Assembly (NCBI RefSeq): GCF_004364165.1
Contig: NZ_SOAY01000010.1
Span: 1,205,098-1,269,097, forward strand
Length of the DNA stretch: 64,000 nucleotides
From: Maribacter spongiicola
GTDB lineage: Bacteria > Bacteroidota > Bacteroidia > Flavobacteriales > Flavobacteriaceae
Direction: 5' to 3'
Position numbers and translations under genes: made by a program
Notes under the pieces: model-generated
Databases searched by the model: none
What the model saw: only the letters and a program-made list of their open reading frames with translations
Told to the model about the DNA's origin: nothing
In this document: positions 55,288-64,000 of the stretch, in pieces
Numbering within the stretch: the first letter of the stretch is position 1
Layout of the letters: every line of letters starts with the position of its first letter

Positions 55288-56076
55288 ATGCAACTAAAAG
55301 GTAAAAATGTACTTATTACGGGTGGTACTCGTGGTATCGGAAAATGTATGGTTCAAGAACTTATAAATGGCGGAGTAACCAATATTGCCGTTATTGCTCG
55401 TGATAAACAGAACCTAAAACAACTCTCAGAAGAATATCCAGAAGTAACATTTATAAGAATTGCAGGCGATGTAGCCAATATTGAAGTTTTACAAGATGCT
55501 GCTGCACGTATAGAAGATAAATGGGGACATTTAGATATCCTTATTAATAATGCGGGTATCGTAGCTGCGGGTCCTTTAGAGGATATTCAAGATGAAGATC
55601 TGTATGATCAAGTTGCTGTTAACCTTACGGCAGTAATGCTATTGACCAAGTATTGCATTCCATTAATGAAATTTTCTGAAGATGCATATATTTTAAATAT
55701 TTCATCAGGATTGGGATTAATTGGGATGCCATTCTATGCAGTTTACGGTAGCACAAAAGCGGCTATTCGTCAGTTTTCAGATTCTATGCGTAGAGAATTG
55801 GCACCCTTTAAAGTGTCTGTTACATGTGCTTTTCCAACTGCTACAGATACCGAAATGATGCAAAAATTTAAAGGTAGAAAGATGGATGCACCTGAGTATG
55901 TGGCCCAACGTTCTTTAGAAGGGTTATTTAATAAGGAGATTCAAGTTATTTTTGGTGGTGATGACCGACTTAAAGAAAATACCTTAAATTTTGAGGCACC
56001 GGCAGAGTTAGATAAGCAGGTAGCCGAGAATTACGAGGAACGTAAAATGGCTAGTTTAGATCATAAAGCCGTGTGA
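55288..56076 (+). CDS. SDR-family NAD(P)-dependent oxidoreductase
   Basis: Classical short-chain dehydrogenase of 262 residues. Cofactor motif TGGTRGIGKCMV lies at 11-22, NNAGIVAAG near 90, and the catalytic Ser and YGSTK near 140-155. The family's C-terminal extension (EGLFNKEIQVIFGGDDRLKE) is longer than in the minimal SDR. The substrate is unknown. It is followed by the DUF6503 gene after 35 bases. Confidence 0.92.
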   Translation: MQLKGKNVLITGGTRGIGKCMVQELINGGVTNIAVIARDKQNLKQLSEEYPEVTFIRIAGDVANIEVLQDAAARIEDKWGHLDILINNAGIVAAGPLEDIQDEDLYDQVAVNLTAVMLLTKYCIPLMKFSEDAYILNISSGLGLIGMPFYAVYGSTKAAIRQFSDSMRRELAPFKVSVTCAFPTATDTEMMQKFKGRKMDAPEYVAQRSLEGLFNKEIQVIFGGDDRLKENTLNFEAPAELDKQVAENYEERKMASLDHKAV

Positions 56077-56111
56077 TCAAAATTAGGAAATAAATAAAGC
56101 GGCACACAACT

Positions 56112-57011
56112 ATGAAATTACTTTACAAATTTTCGCTTTTATCATTATTTGCAGTTATTGTATCCTGTAAAGAAACTCCTAAAAAAACAACTGAAACCGC
56201 TAAAGAAGTGGTGGCTGAAACTAATGTAATTGCTTATCCAGATTCTTGGGTGTCTTCTAGAGTTTCCAAAACAAAAGATAGACTAAACACTTCAGATGCA
56301 GGAAAAGTAATTTGGAATGCAATGGAAGCTCATGGCGGATTGGATACTTGGTACTCGAACGGACCGATAACTTTTCGTTTCAATTATCAGCCTCTAGATG
56401 GTAAAACAGCTAGAGATAGTTACCAAACCGTTGATACGTGGAGCAACAGATCTGTGCATACCAGTGCTACCGATAGTTCTGCGAAATTTGGTTGGACAGG
56501 TGAACAAGCCTGGATAATGGCTAAAGATAGTACTGCATTTGCGTATGACACTAAGTTCTGGGCCCTAACTCCATTATGGTTTGTTGGGCATCCGTTTGTT
56601 TTGAGTGGTGAAGGGGTGAACTTAGAGTTGCTCGATGCTGAGAAATTTAAAGGTCAAGATTATAATGTTGTCAAAGTAACTTTTGATGCCGAGACAGGTG
56701 ATGCACCCGATGATTACTATATTCTTTATGTAAATAAAGAGACAAGCAAAATAGCGGTTATGAGATATATTGTTTCTTACCCTGAGTACTTTAAAGATGG
56801 TGGTCATGCTCCGGAAAAATTCACGGAGTTTGTAGGAGAACAGACGGTAGATGGTATTACCATGCCAGGCGGATTTAAAACGTACTGGACGGTTAAAAAC
56901 AATCAGCCAGGTGATTATATTACTAAAATCGATTTCACTGACATATCCTTTGAAAAAGAATTGCCTAAAGACTTTTTTGATGCTCCTGCAGATGCTAAGA
57001 TTTTAGATTAG
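56112..57011 (+). CDS. DUF6503-family lipoprotein
   Basis: The lipobox VIVSC (Cys at 19) marks a 299-residue lipoprotein. A Thr/Lys-rich linker precedes the domain, which includes GKVIWNAMEAHGGLDTWYS, WALTPLWFVGHPFVLSG, and DDYYILYVNKETSKIAVMRY. I identify it as DUF6503 with moderate certainty; the fold resembles LolA-like half-barrels that bind lipid. A terminator follows. Confidence 0.8.
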   Translation: MKLLYKFSLLSLFAVIVSCKETPKKTTETAKEVVAETNVIAYPDSWVSSRVSKTKDRLNTSDAGKVIWNAMEAHGGLDTWYSNGPITFRFNYQPLDGKTARDSYQTVDTWSNRSVHTSATDSSAKFGWTGEQAWIMAKDSTAFAYDTKFWALTPLWFVGHPFVLSGEGVNLELLDAEKFKGQDYNVVKVTFDAETGDAPDDYYILYVNKETSKIAVMRYIVSYPEYFKDGGHAPEKFTEFVGEQTVDGITMPGGFKTYWTVKNNQPGDYITKIDFTDISFEKELPKDFFDAPADAKILD

Positions 57012-57036
57012 TATTCTTTAAATGGTCAGCACAAAA

Positions 57037-57066
57037 AAAAATCCCAAAGTTGTCTTTGGGATTTTT
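57037..57066. terminator. Bidirectional terminator between DUF6503 and ppgK genes
   Basis: AAAAATCCCAAAG pairs perfectly with CTTTGGGATTTTT around TTGT. A-rich and T-rich flanks make it usable for both converging genes. Confidence 0.9.
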
Positions 57067-57094
57067 TTTAATTTATGTGGTTAATTCACCGTTT

Positions 57095-57844
57095 CTATTT
57101 ATTATTTGTCTTGTATAGAGAGGCGACCGCAGCACCTATAATACCGGCATTATTTTGAAGCTCTGCAGCGACAACCTTAGTCTCAATATTGATCTTTGAT
57201 TTAAACTCTTCAAAATCTTTTGAAGCTCCGCCACCAAGAATAATCAAGTCTGGTGAAACGATCAATTCTACGTATTCTAAAAAAGTATTAAATCTTTTTC
57301 CCCATTTTTTATAGGTTAGGCCTTCGCGATCTTTTGCAGACCCTGCTGCCCACTTTTCTATTTTTGAATATTTCTTATAAGGTATCTGACCTAATTCAAA
57401 ATTTGGGATCAATCTACCATCTAAAAAAGCACCACTACCTAAACCGGTACCAATAGTAATCATTACAACAAAACCTTTTTCTCCTTTACCAATACCATAG
57501 TTCATGGTAGCATACCCTGCAGCATCTGCATCGTTGATTACGGTGAAATCTAGTCCGGTTTTCTTTTCTAGCAATTCCTCAACATTTATACCTAACCAGC
57601 TTTTATGAAGATTTCCGGTTGCTTTACAGACTCCGTTTTTAATAATTGTTGGAAAACCACAGCCCACTTTACCCTTATAGTCGAAATGGGTAACAATCTG
57701 AGCAATTACATCGGTCATTGCCTCTGGTGTTCTTGGTATGGGAGTGACTATTCTAAAACGTTCAGAGATCATTTCTCCTGTTTCCGAATTAACTAACGCT
57801 CCTTTAATACCAGAACCACCTACATCAATACCTAGTAAAGTCAT
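57095..57844 (-). CDS. ppgK: Polyphosphate glucokinase of the ROK family
   Basis: ROK kinase of 249 residues, with [17 protein letters not shown] at the N-terminus, [27 protein letters not shown] and [14 protein letters not shown]. The segment [20 protein letters not shown] and the ending [15 protein letters not shown] are characteristic of PpgK rather than ATP glucokinases. It can phosphorylate glucose with polyphosphate, and often with ATP. It is convergent with the DUF6503 gene. Confidence 0.92.
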   Translation of the reverse strand: MTLLGIDVGGSGIKGALVNSETGEMISERFRIVTPIPRTPEAMTDVIAQIVTHFDYKGKVGCGFPTIIKNGVCKATGNLHKSWLGINVEELLEKKTGLDFTVINDADAAGYATMNYGIGKGEKGFVVMITIGTGLGSGAFLDGRLIPNFELGQIPYKKYSKIEKWAAGSAKDREGLTYKKWGKRFNTFLEYVELIVSPDLIILGGGASKDFEEFKSKINIETKVVAAELQNNAGIIGAAVASLYKTNNK

Positions 57845-57954
57845 TTTATATTTTATTATGGGATTACAAAGAAACGAAAAAGAATCGGCTCTTTGAAGTG
57901 CGATTATTATTGTTCGATCTACACTTTAATTACCATTCGTATTTGGGCATAAAA

Positions 57955-57976
57955 AAAGGACCTAATTAGGTCCTTT
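57955..57976 (-). terminator. Terminator after the secreted protein at 57984
   Basis: The palindrome AAAGGACCTA/TAGGTCCTTT (57955-57976) is followed on the minus strand by a T-run, just past the stop of the gene that ends at 57984. Confidence 0.85.
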
Positions 57977-57983
57977 CTGTTTT

Positions 57984-58289
57984 TTACATTGGCATTAGCA
58001 ATTCGACTATTGTGCTAACTTGAATTTCTTCATCGTCTTCGTCTAGTTCAGAATCAACAATGAATGTGATGGTAAACTGTTTACCAACAAATTTTTGACT
58101 GTTTAAATCGAATTCATTCGCAACATCATCTGTAATATCGTTGAACTCTGCAGTGTTCCCTTCATTATCAGAAAAAACATATGCGCCATTAATATAGCCT
58201 TCATACGTTCCGTTCATAGTGCTGGTATCTTGACCAAAGGTTGTCAATGAAGAAACTGCAACGAACAATACTATTAAAATTGATTTCAT
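57984..58289 (-). CDS. Small secreted acidic protein
   Basis: The 101-residue product has a signal peptide ending in TTFGQ. The mature part is acidic beta-like sequence (NGTYEGYINGAYVFSDNEGN) with an Asp/Glu run (DSELDEDDEEIQ). No family is recognised. It is divergent from the dikinase gene with a 264-base AT-rich gap. Confidence 0.72.
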   Translation of the reverse strand: MKSILIVLFVAVSSLTTFGQDTSTMNGTYEGYINGAYVFSDNEGNTAEFNDITDDVANEFDLNSQKFVGKQFTITFIVDSELDEDDEEIQVSTIVELLMPM

Positions 58290-58497
58290 TTTTTTTGCTT
58301 GTTAAGTTAAGTATAGATTTTTTTGTCTCAATTTTCAAATCCGTTTTTTGGTCTTGAAAAGTTCTTACAAATGAAATCTAAATAGTTGAATAACGATTTT
58401 TTTTATCAATTTATTATGAAACTTTTTTTTAATCTTAAATCGTTGTAGGTCAGTCTTGTATTTTTAATTTATAGTGTTAAAATAATTTGACTTTAAC

Positions 58498-58530
58498 TTG
58501 GTGTATTGGTACAATTACATACTACCTTTG
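58498..58530 (+). promoter_or_regulatory. Promoter of the exported dikinase operon
   Basis: A TTG (58498-58500) and TACCTTTG (58523-58530) are separated by 22 bases and match the Bacteroidota -33/-7 pattern. The predicted start near 58537 lies after the TTG at 58506, so it excludes that codon as the translation start. Confidence 0.6.
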
Positions 58531-58553
58531 GCAAACAAACCAATATTATTCAA

Positions 58554-61481
58554 TTGAAGAACAGTAAATTAAAATCCTTTTTCGGTATACTTTTTACAGC
58601 GCTTTTTGCATTTATATATACTTCGCAAGCGCAATCTCCAATAGCTGCAGATAAAATCGAAGCTTTGGTTATTAAATATAAGAACGATATACGTGGACCA
58701 TATAAAGACATTCGATGGTTTTGTACCGATGGTAGTATACGGCAGCCTAAAGACCCGTGTCCTGATAATATTGGTCCCGGGGTGCAGCATGCCCGTTATA
58801 AAGATGAAGTAGTTACATTAGGTAAAAGCAATCATATTTATTTAGGTCAGATTTTGGCTTATACGACTATTGATGAACTTTGGGATACCGACCACAACCA
58901 TTCTCGTTTAAAACAATATCAGTTAGATAAATATTTGCGTTTGGTCGATGATGGATGGATCAATCAAAAAGGACAGTTTTATAGAGGTTCCGTTCAAGTA
59001 GAGGATGAAGAAGCTTGGGGAATCGATTTCTATAAATCAATTTTATCTAAAGATGCTGTCGTTGCCAATAACTTCTATTTTATTCGTCAGTCATTAAAAG
59101 ATATTCCGCATAACGGTGATGATAATGTAGCACAGCTCATGCGAAGCGAATCTAAAGTGATTTCAGATTTGTTCGTTCCTTTTATGGATCTAAGAACAAA
59201 AATTCATAGTCAGCCCGAGAAATCAGATATTCAAAAAGTAATCGATTTTAAAGCTAAAAATCAAAAATCGTTCACTACCGATTTGAATAAAAAGTTAGAC
59301 GGACTTGTAGCTACAATGAATACGTTTTTTAAACCAGTAGATGTTCAATCATTATTGAATAAATCAAAACTGGTGAAAGGAACAATATTAGGTGATAAGG
59401 TACAATCATTTGTAGATGGTAGGGCGAATAATGAAACGCCTTCGTATTCAGTAAATGAAACGGCACAGTTACTTTTAGAAATCAGAGAAGAGTTGCTAAC
59501 CGAGAAGCGACCTTTAGCACGATTACAATTACTTGATATTTCTTTAAAGTTAGAAGAGCTATTATTTCAAAACGCACCTAATTGGGAACCTACAACTGTA
59601 AGCGGACAGTTAGAAAAAATTTGTGCATTGACTACGGCATCAGTGGGTGCAGGATATTTAGAACTGTGGGAATGGGAACAGATTTCTGGTGCCCTTAGTA
59701 AATTCAACCAAGATCAATTAAGCTTGGCAGAATTAACGCAGGTATTAGAAACAGCTAGAGCAGCGGTAGAGTGGAGTGCTGCTATGGTAAAAGCGAATTA
59801 CCAAGAAGTTGTAAATACATATACTACGTTCGAACCAAAGACTTATGCCTTTATCGATGATAGAATTAGAGGTTCGGTAGCATTGCATTTAGGACAAAGC
59901 GTTGGGGAATTGGGAGATTTTATTTCAAAAGAATCTGCCTTGACCAATAAAGTTATGGATGTTACCAACCAAAGTACTTTTAGAGGATTGAACCCTGGCT
60001 ATGCTTTTGGGGAGTTGGTTGTTGTTGATGGCTCGTCTGAAGATGTTGAAGTATCTGCAGATAAAATTTATATTTTTCAACGTTCACCGTCAGATTTAAA
60101 ACCTGTTGCGGGTATTGCTACTGTAGCTGAAGGGAATATGGTATCGCACGTGCAATTATTGGCACGTAATTTAGGTATACCAAATGCTGCATTATCTGAT
60201 CAAAATCTTCAGAGTTTAAAAAAGTATAGTGGCGACCGTGTATTCTATGCGGTATCTAATAAAGGAAATGTAATCTTGAAACCAGAATCTCAGATGACGG
60301 ATCAAGAACGCGGACTATTTATAAAGAAAAAACGTAATACTGATAAGATCGAAGTGCCAGTTGAGAAAATTCAATTATGCAATACCGGTGTTTTGAACAT
60401 GCGTGATGTTGATGCCAGTGATTCAGGAGCTTTGTGCGGACCAAAAGCGGCTAACTTAGGTCAGTTGAAAAAGATGTTTCCTGAGCAAGTGGTTGAGGGA
60501 TTGGTGATTCCGTTCGGAATTTTCAGAGATCATATGGATCAGCAAATGCCTGGTGAAAATAACTCGTATTGGGAATATTTGAATGCCATGTTCAAAGAAG
60601 CCGAGCGTATGCGAAATGCAGATGTGCCGGAGCCAGAAGTTGAGAATTATCAATTACGTCAATTAGAGACCTTAAGAGGTGCTATTAAAAAAATGCCGTT
60701 GAAAGAAGATTTTATGAATCAGCTTGAAACCAAATTCAAATCTGTTCTTGGGTCGGACTTCGGAAAAATACCCGTGTTCCTGCGTAGCGATACCAATATG
60801 GAGGATTTGAAGGAGTTTACTGGTGCGGGATTAAACCTGACACTTTTTAATGTATTGGATAAAGAGAAAGTTTTAGAAGGCATAAAAGATGTGTGGGCTT
60901 CGCCATATACCGAACGTAGCTTTAAATGGAGACAAGTGTATTTGTTGAATCCTGAGAATGTATTTCCTTCCATTTTGGTGATACCAAGTGTAGATGTAGA
61001 TTACTCTGGCGTATTAATTACAAAGGGGATTAATTCTGGTAACGACAAAGATTTAACTGTTGCTTTTAGTAGAGGAGCAGGTGGCGCCGTAGATGGTCAG
61101 TCCGCAGAAACCTATACGATATATGATGGTAATGGCTATCGTTTATTAGCACCGGCACGCGAGCCAATGTATACTACTTTACCTGTAACTGGCGGAACTG
61201 GCAAGAAAGTTGCGACGTTTCAAAACCGGGTGGTAAATGAAAGGAATATGAAAGATATTAAGACCTTGACAAAAACCATTCGAGAGACCTTGCCTAAAGA
61301 AACAAATTCAGATTACGAAGGTGCTTATGATGTGGAGCTTGGTTTCAAAGAAGATAAATTATGGTTGTTTCAAATAAGGCCATTCGTTGAGAATAAAAAA
61401 GCCTTGAGTTCTGGGTATCTAGAATCCATCACCCCGAAAATTAATACAGAGAAAGAAATCTCTTTAACTACAAAATTATAA
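58554..61481 (+). CDS. Exported dikinase-like protein with phosphohistidine and PPDK-type nucleotide-binding domains (GWD-like)
   Basis: From TTG 58554 the protein is about 975 residues with a signal peptide cleaved near SQAQ. The N-terminal 430 residues are unknown and mostly helical. A phosphohistidine domain (about 470-590) has the motif MVSHVQLLARNLGIPNA with H532. A PPDK/PEP-synthase-type ATP-grasp domain follows (about 610-940) with GPKAANLGQL and VFLRSDTNMEDLKEFTGAG (R744). The order His-domain then nucleotide domain matches alpha-glucan water dikinases, not PpsA or PPDK. An ATP-type enzyme outside the cytoplasm is surprising. Its stop overlaps the next start as TAATG. Substrate and donor are unknown. 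Confidence 0.82.
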   Translation: MKNSKLKSFFGILFTALFAFIYTSQAQSPIAADKIEALVIKYKNDIRGPYKDIRWFCTDGSIRQPKDPCPDNIGPGVQHARYKDEVVTLGKSNHIYLGQILAYTTIDELWDTDHNHSRLKQYQLDKYLRLVDDGWINQKGQFYRGSVQVEDEEAWGIDFYKSILSKDAVVANNFYFIRQSLKDIPHNGDDNVAQLMRSESKVISDLFVPFMDLRTKIHSQPEKSDIQKVIDFKAKNQKSFTTDLNKKLDGLVATMNTFFKPVDVQSLLNKSKLVKGTILGDKVQSFVDGRANNETPSYSVNETAQLLLEIREELLTEKRPLARLQLLDISLKLEELLFQNAPNWEPTTVSGQLEKICALTTASVGAGYLELWEWEQISGALSKFNQDQLSLAELTQVLETARAAVEWSAAMVKANYQEVVNTYTTFEPKTYAFIDDRIRGSVALHLGQSVGELGDFISKESALTNKVMDVTNQSTFRGLNPGYAFGELVVVDGSSEDVEVSADKIYIFQRSPSDLKPVAGIATVAEGNMVSHVQLLARNLGIPNAALSDQNLQSLKKYSGDRVFYAVSNKGNVILKPESQMTDQERGLFIKKKRNTDKIEVPVEKIQLCNTGVLNMRDVDASDSGALCGPKAANLGQLKKMFPEQVVEGLVIPFGIFRDHMDQQMPGENNSYWEYLNAMFKEAERMRNADVPEPEVENYQLRQLETLRGAIKKMPLKEDFMNQLETKFKSVLGSDFGKIPVFLRSDTNMEDLKEFTGAGLNLTLFNVLDKEKVLEGIKDVWASPYTERSFKWRQVYLLNPENVFPSILVIPSVDVDYSGVLITKGINSGNDKDLTVAFSRGAGGAVDGQSAETYTIYDGNGYRLLAPAREPMYTTLPVTGGTGKKVATFQNRVVNERNMKDIKTLTKTIRETLPKETNSDYEGAYDVELGFKEDKLWLFQIRPFVENKKALSSGYLESITPKINTEKEISLTTKL

Positions 61482-62743
61482 TGAAGAAAATTATAGTGTT
61501 ACTAATTGTTGTATTAAGTGCATCTGCATTTACAACATACAAATATTACCCAATTGACGGTTACGAACGTACAGGTATTAAACGTTTAAAGCGTTTAGAG
61601 ATGATTAAAAACGGAGAGGTCAAAGATGTATCTGTATTACCTGCCGGTGCCATGAAATCGTACAGCGATATTCAATTGAACTTGCTATCAAGAAAGAATG
61701 ACAGCGCTATGGGATTAATGCAGGTGAACGAAGATTTTCAGAAAGAAATTAGTGCATTGTTCCGAGGATTGGATAAGAGTTATTCCCTTACTGTTTTAGA
61801 TATTTCTGACCCTGAGAATGTACGTTATGCCGAACGAAATGAGACTGCAGGCTATCAGCCAGGTAGTGTTGGTAAATTGGCGGTCTTATTAGGATTATTT
61901 ACACAGTTAGAGAAAATTTATCCGGATTCATTCGAAAAAAGAACAGAGCTGCTAAAGAACAAATCTGTAAAAGCTGGAGTTTGGGGATTAACTGATGAAC
62001 ACACCATTCCTATCTACAATATTGAAAAGAATACCTTGGTAAAACGCCAGGTAATTGCTAGCGACGTGTTCTCATTATATGAATGGGCAGATCACATGTT
62101 ATCTGTAAGTAACAACGGTGCAGCAAGTATTGTTTGGAGAGAGGTATTATTAATGGCGGCATTCGGAGAGAAGTATCCAGATTTGACCCAAGAAGAAGCA
62201 GATGCTTATTTTAAAGAAACACCAAGAAAAGACTTGACCGATTTAAGTAATGATGTTGTCAACTTGCCACTGCGTGAGTTAGGTATTACATCAGATGAAT
62301 GGCGATTGGGTAGTTTTTTCACTAGAGGAGCAAATACCTATGTTGGTGATAAAGGTGGTAGTATAGGTTCACCACAAGGGTTAATGAAATTCTTGGTACA
62401 GTTAGAGCAAGGTAAAGTGGTTGATGAAGATTCTAGTTTAGAAATGAAGCGATTAATGTATATGACCGATCGTAGAATTCGTTACGCGCAATCTCCAGCA
62501 TTGAAAGAGGCAGCTGTGTATTTTAAATCGGGCTCTTTATACAAATGCGATAGAAGCAAAGGGGAGGCATGTGGTAAATATATGGGGAACGTAACTAATT
62601 TTATGAACTCGGTTATCATTGTTGAGCATCCAGATAATTGCAGGTATATGGTGGTGCTAATGACAAACGTACTCCGTAAAAACTCCGCCAGTGATCACAT
62701 GTATTTAGCGGGTAATATTGATAAAATTATACGAAAGGGATAA
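61481..62743 (+). CDS. Exported serine hydrolase of the class A beta-lactamase/PBP fold
   Basis: The 420-residue product has a signal peptide ending near SASAF. The catalytic motifs of the penicillin-recognising fold are placed at S129-V-G-K132 (SxxK), S210-N-N212 (SxN) and K349-S-G351 (KTG-like). Family members are beta-lactamases, DD-peptidases or esterases; the long inserts suggest it is not a simple beta-lactamase. It overlaps the dikinase stop by one base, so the two are translationally coupled and presumably act in one periplasmic process. Confidence 0.88.
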   Translation: MKKIIVLLIVVLSASAFTTYKYYPIDGYERTGIKRLKRLEMIKNGEVKDVSVLPAGAMKSYSDIQLNLLSRKNDSAMGLMQVNEDFQKEISALFRGLDKSYSLTVLDISDPENVRYAERNETAGYQPGSVGKLAVLLGLFTQLEKIYPDSFEKRTELLKNKSVKAGVWGLTDEHTIPIYNIEKNTLVKRQVIASDVFSLYEWADHMLSVSNNGAASIVWREVLLMAAFGEKYPDLTQEEADAYFKETPRKDLTDLSNDVVNLPLRELGITSDEWRLGSFFTRGANTYVGDKGGSIGSPQGLMKFLVQLEQGKVVDEDSSLEMKRLMYMTDRRIRYAQSPALKEAAVYFKSGSLYKCDRSKGEACGKYMGNVTNFMNSVIIVEHPDNCRYMVVLMTNVLRKNSASDHMYLAGNIDKIIRKG

Positions 62744-62779
62744 GTGAATTTACTAAGTAAGGTTTGCAGCTGGGTTTAG

Positions 62780-64000
62780 TTAGGATTTAAATTTGGCCTG
62801 CAACTCTTCTACAATAGATTCCACCTTTTTGTTTTTATCGATTCTATCTAGAACCATAGCAGTGTTTTGACGCTCCTTACAGTTTTTGATAGCACAACGC
62901 TCGCAAGTAACTCCGACCTTTTGAGACTTGAATTTTGGGTCATCCAGAAATTTGATTTTGCGTGCAAGTTGTTTGTTCATCAACAGACCAATACTGATAC
63001 TTCTGTATTGATTATCCTTGAACGGGTCTTTTGTTGCAGAAGAGAAAACAATGTAGCTATTGTCTTCGCCATCATACTCAGAAATTTGACAATCAAATTC
63101 ATGGTCTTTTTGGCTCATTTTAATATCGTTGAGAACTTTTAACGATACCCAACGGCGGCAATAGTGCTCGTTTGTTTCATTAGCTCTAGGTGAATGTTGA
63201 TGAGAAAGGTGCAACTCTTTTTTTAAATGGTATTTTTTACTGCCTAATCTGTGTGTAAACCGTAAGAAAAAGAGGTTTTGGATATTGAAGGAATTAGGTA
63301 GAATATTTGTAAGACGCTGATAAACCGATTCTGGAGAAGCATTAAAGCCATTTATAAGGGATAAGAATTTCTTGGCATCAAAAGTCTCTTTTGAAAATAC
63401 CTCTTCTATTTTTGGTACAAGAAGCGTTTTTGGAATTATCAATGCGCCGGCAAAATAAGAGGCGTAAAAATTATTTAGGACTTGGTCAAAATTTTCAAAC
63501 TTTATCCAAGGAAAAGAATACAGTCTATCTGTGTATGCAAGAAAGTTATAAGCAATTTCTTTGGCGTAAATAAAAGCGCGCTGAGCTTCGTTAATGTCCG
63601 CAGATAGTAATAAGGTTTTATTTTCTGGAACAAAAAGAGATCTCAAGTTTTCTAGAGCTTCGTATTTTTCTATTTCTCCGTTGTTAATAATGTATCCATA
63701 TTCTTCTATTAAAATCTCTTCTAAATCTTTTGAAGAAAGTGTTTTGGATAAATCGATATGGTATGCTTTGGCAAATTTTAAAACTTGCTGCTCTATGTCA
63801 TCAAAGTAGTTATGGTTGGCTTCTTGGTAAGAGCGTAAAGAAGCAAGGTAAAAGCTTTCTCTACTAAAGCTATAATGCTGTGCTATTTCTATAATGGTAC
63901 TTATAAAGGCATTGACCTTCGCGGGTGCCGTAGCAACAATATCTATAAGGTCGCTCTCTTTTATGCCGAATAGCTCTAAAGGTATTTCCTTTAAAATTTT
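62780..64000 (-). CDS. ScfR-like/ImmA-type (DUF2083) regulator (5' partial)
   Basis: The frame is open to the window's right edge, so the N-terminus, where an HTH domain is expected, is missing; 406 residues are visible. The middle has an ImmA/IrrE-like region (about 125-215), but where the peptidase has HExxH it reads YAKEIAYNFL, so both zinc histidines are absent. The C-terminal part has a Cys cluster (GVTCERCAIKNCKERQ), as in short-chain acyl-responsive ScfR regulators. The TTG at 63646 is internal, not a start. It probably acts as a ligand-binding transcription regulator, not a protease. Confidence 0.78.
   Translation of the reverse strand, partial: KILKEIPLELFGIKESDLIDIVATAPAKVNAFISTIIEIAQHYSFSRESFYLASLRSYQEANHNYFDDIEQQVLKFAKAYHIDLSKTLSSKDLEEILIEEYGYIINNGEIEKYEALENLRSLFVPENKTLLLSADINEAQRAFIYAKEIAYNFLAYTDRLYSFPWIKFENFDQVLNNFYASYFAGALIIPKTLLVPKIEEVFSKETFDAKKFLSLINGFNASPESVYQRLTNILPNSFNIQNLFFLRFTHRLGSKKYHLKKELHLSHQHSPRANETNEHYCRRWVSLKVLNDIKMSQKDHEFDCQISEYDGEDNSYIVFSSATKDPFKDNQYRSISIGLLMNKQLARKIKFLDDPKFKSQKVGVTCERCAIKNCKERQNTAMVLDRIDKNKKVESIVEELQAKFKS

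Noticed and set aside
62780..63646. Complete 288-residue gene starting at 63646
   Set aside because: The codon at 63646 is an internal TTG; the same frame is open and protein-like up to the window edge, so the gene is larger and truncated.

Overview
The window looks like chromosome from a marine member of the Flavobacteriaceae (Bacteroidota). It is AT-rich. Promoters resemble the phylum's TAnnTTTG -7 element. Secreted proteins have signal peptides ending in an AQ or lipobox cleavage site. There is an ECF sigma / FecR / TonB-receptor trio, a proteorhodopsin next to a Blh retinal-forming oxygenase, and a tmRNA whose tag reads (A)GENNYALAA. No insertion sequence, prophage, CRISPR array, rRNA or tRNA gene was recognised. 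The species cannot be named from the sequence alone.

Layout. 1-2656: a two-subunit molybdenum hydroxylase of the isoquinoline oxidoreductase type, cut by the window's left edge. 2669-5047: a three-gene operon ending in an SDR/DUF2867 protein. 5164-8751: argS, a green-tuned proteorhodopsin and, divergently, blh. 8742-12916: sigma factor, FecR and TonB receptor, with two tandem-repeat arrays between sigma and fecR, and a divergent 590-residue repeat lipoprotein at 13005. 15011-17278: ffh and folD. 17330-28943: mostly small lipoproteins and housekeeping enzymes, including a PheC-like dehydratase, a HerA-like ATPase, queE and an archaemetzincin-like lipoprotein. 29019-34866: a YkgJ protein, a DTW protein, a fatty-acid hydroxylase, NamZ, an FtsX-type permease and a ParDE pair. 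34999-41826: an M20 peptidase with a mutarotase, SRAP with TfoX-N, then a SulP transporter with a persulfide dioxygenase-rhodanese fusion, then two tiny membrane proteins. 41841-46377: a DnaQ/GIY-YIG fusion, sparse AT-rich DNA with small genes and hairpins, a lone receiver protein and ssrA. 46554-54995: a saccharopine dehydrogenase-like enzyme, pldA, kdsA, three tandem paralogous barrel-like proteins and typA. 55288-64000: SDR, DUF6503, a polyphosphate glucokinase, then an exported dikinase overlapping an exported serine hydrolase, and a ScfR-like regulator cut by the right edge.

Genes likely to work together: proteorhodopsin with Blh (opsin and retinal supply); sigma-FecR-TonB receptor (surface signalling), perhaps with the adjacent repeat lipoprotein; SulP with the sulfur-oxidising fusion; ParD with ParE; and the two exported proteins at 58554-62743, whose start and stop codons overlap.

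The strongest candidate for an undescribed system is that last pair. The first protein has the phosphohistidine-then-nucleotide-binding order of alpha-glucan water dikinases but carries a signal peptide, so an ATP-type dikinase would sit where ATP is normally absent. It is translationally coupled to a penicillin-binding-protein-like serine hydrolase. Other points of interest are the lipoprotein that matches the archaemetzincin motif with an insertion, the triplicated barrel family, the slippage-prone repeats between sigma and fecR, and a ScfR/ImmA-like protein whose zinc site looks degenerate.
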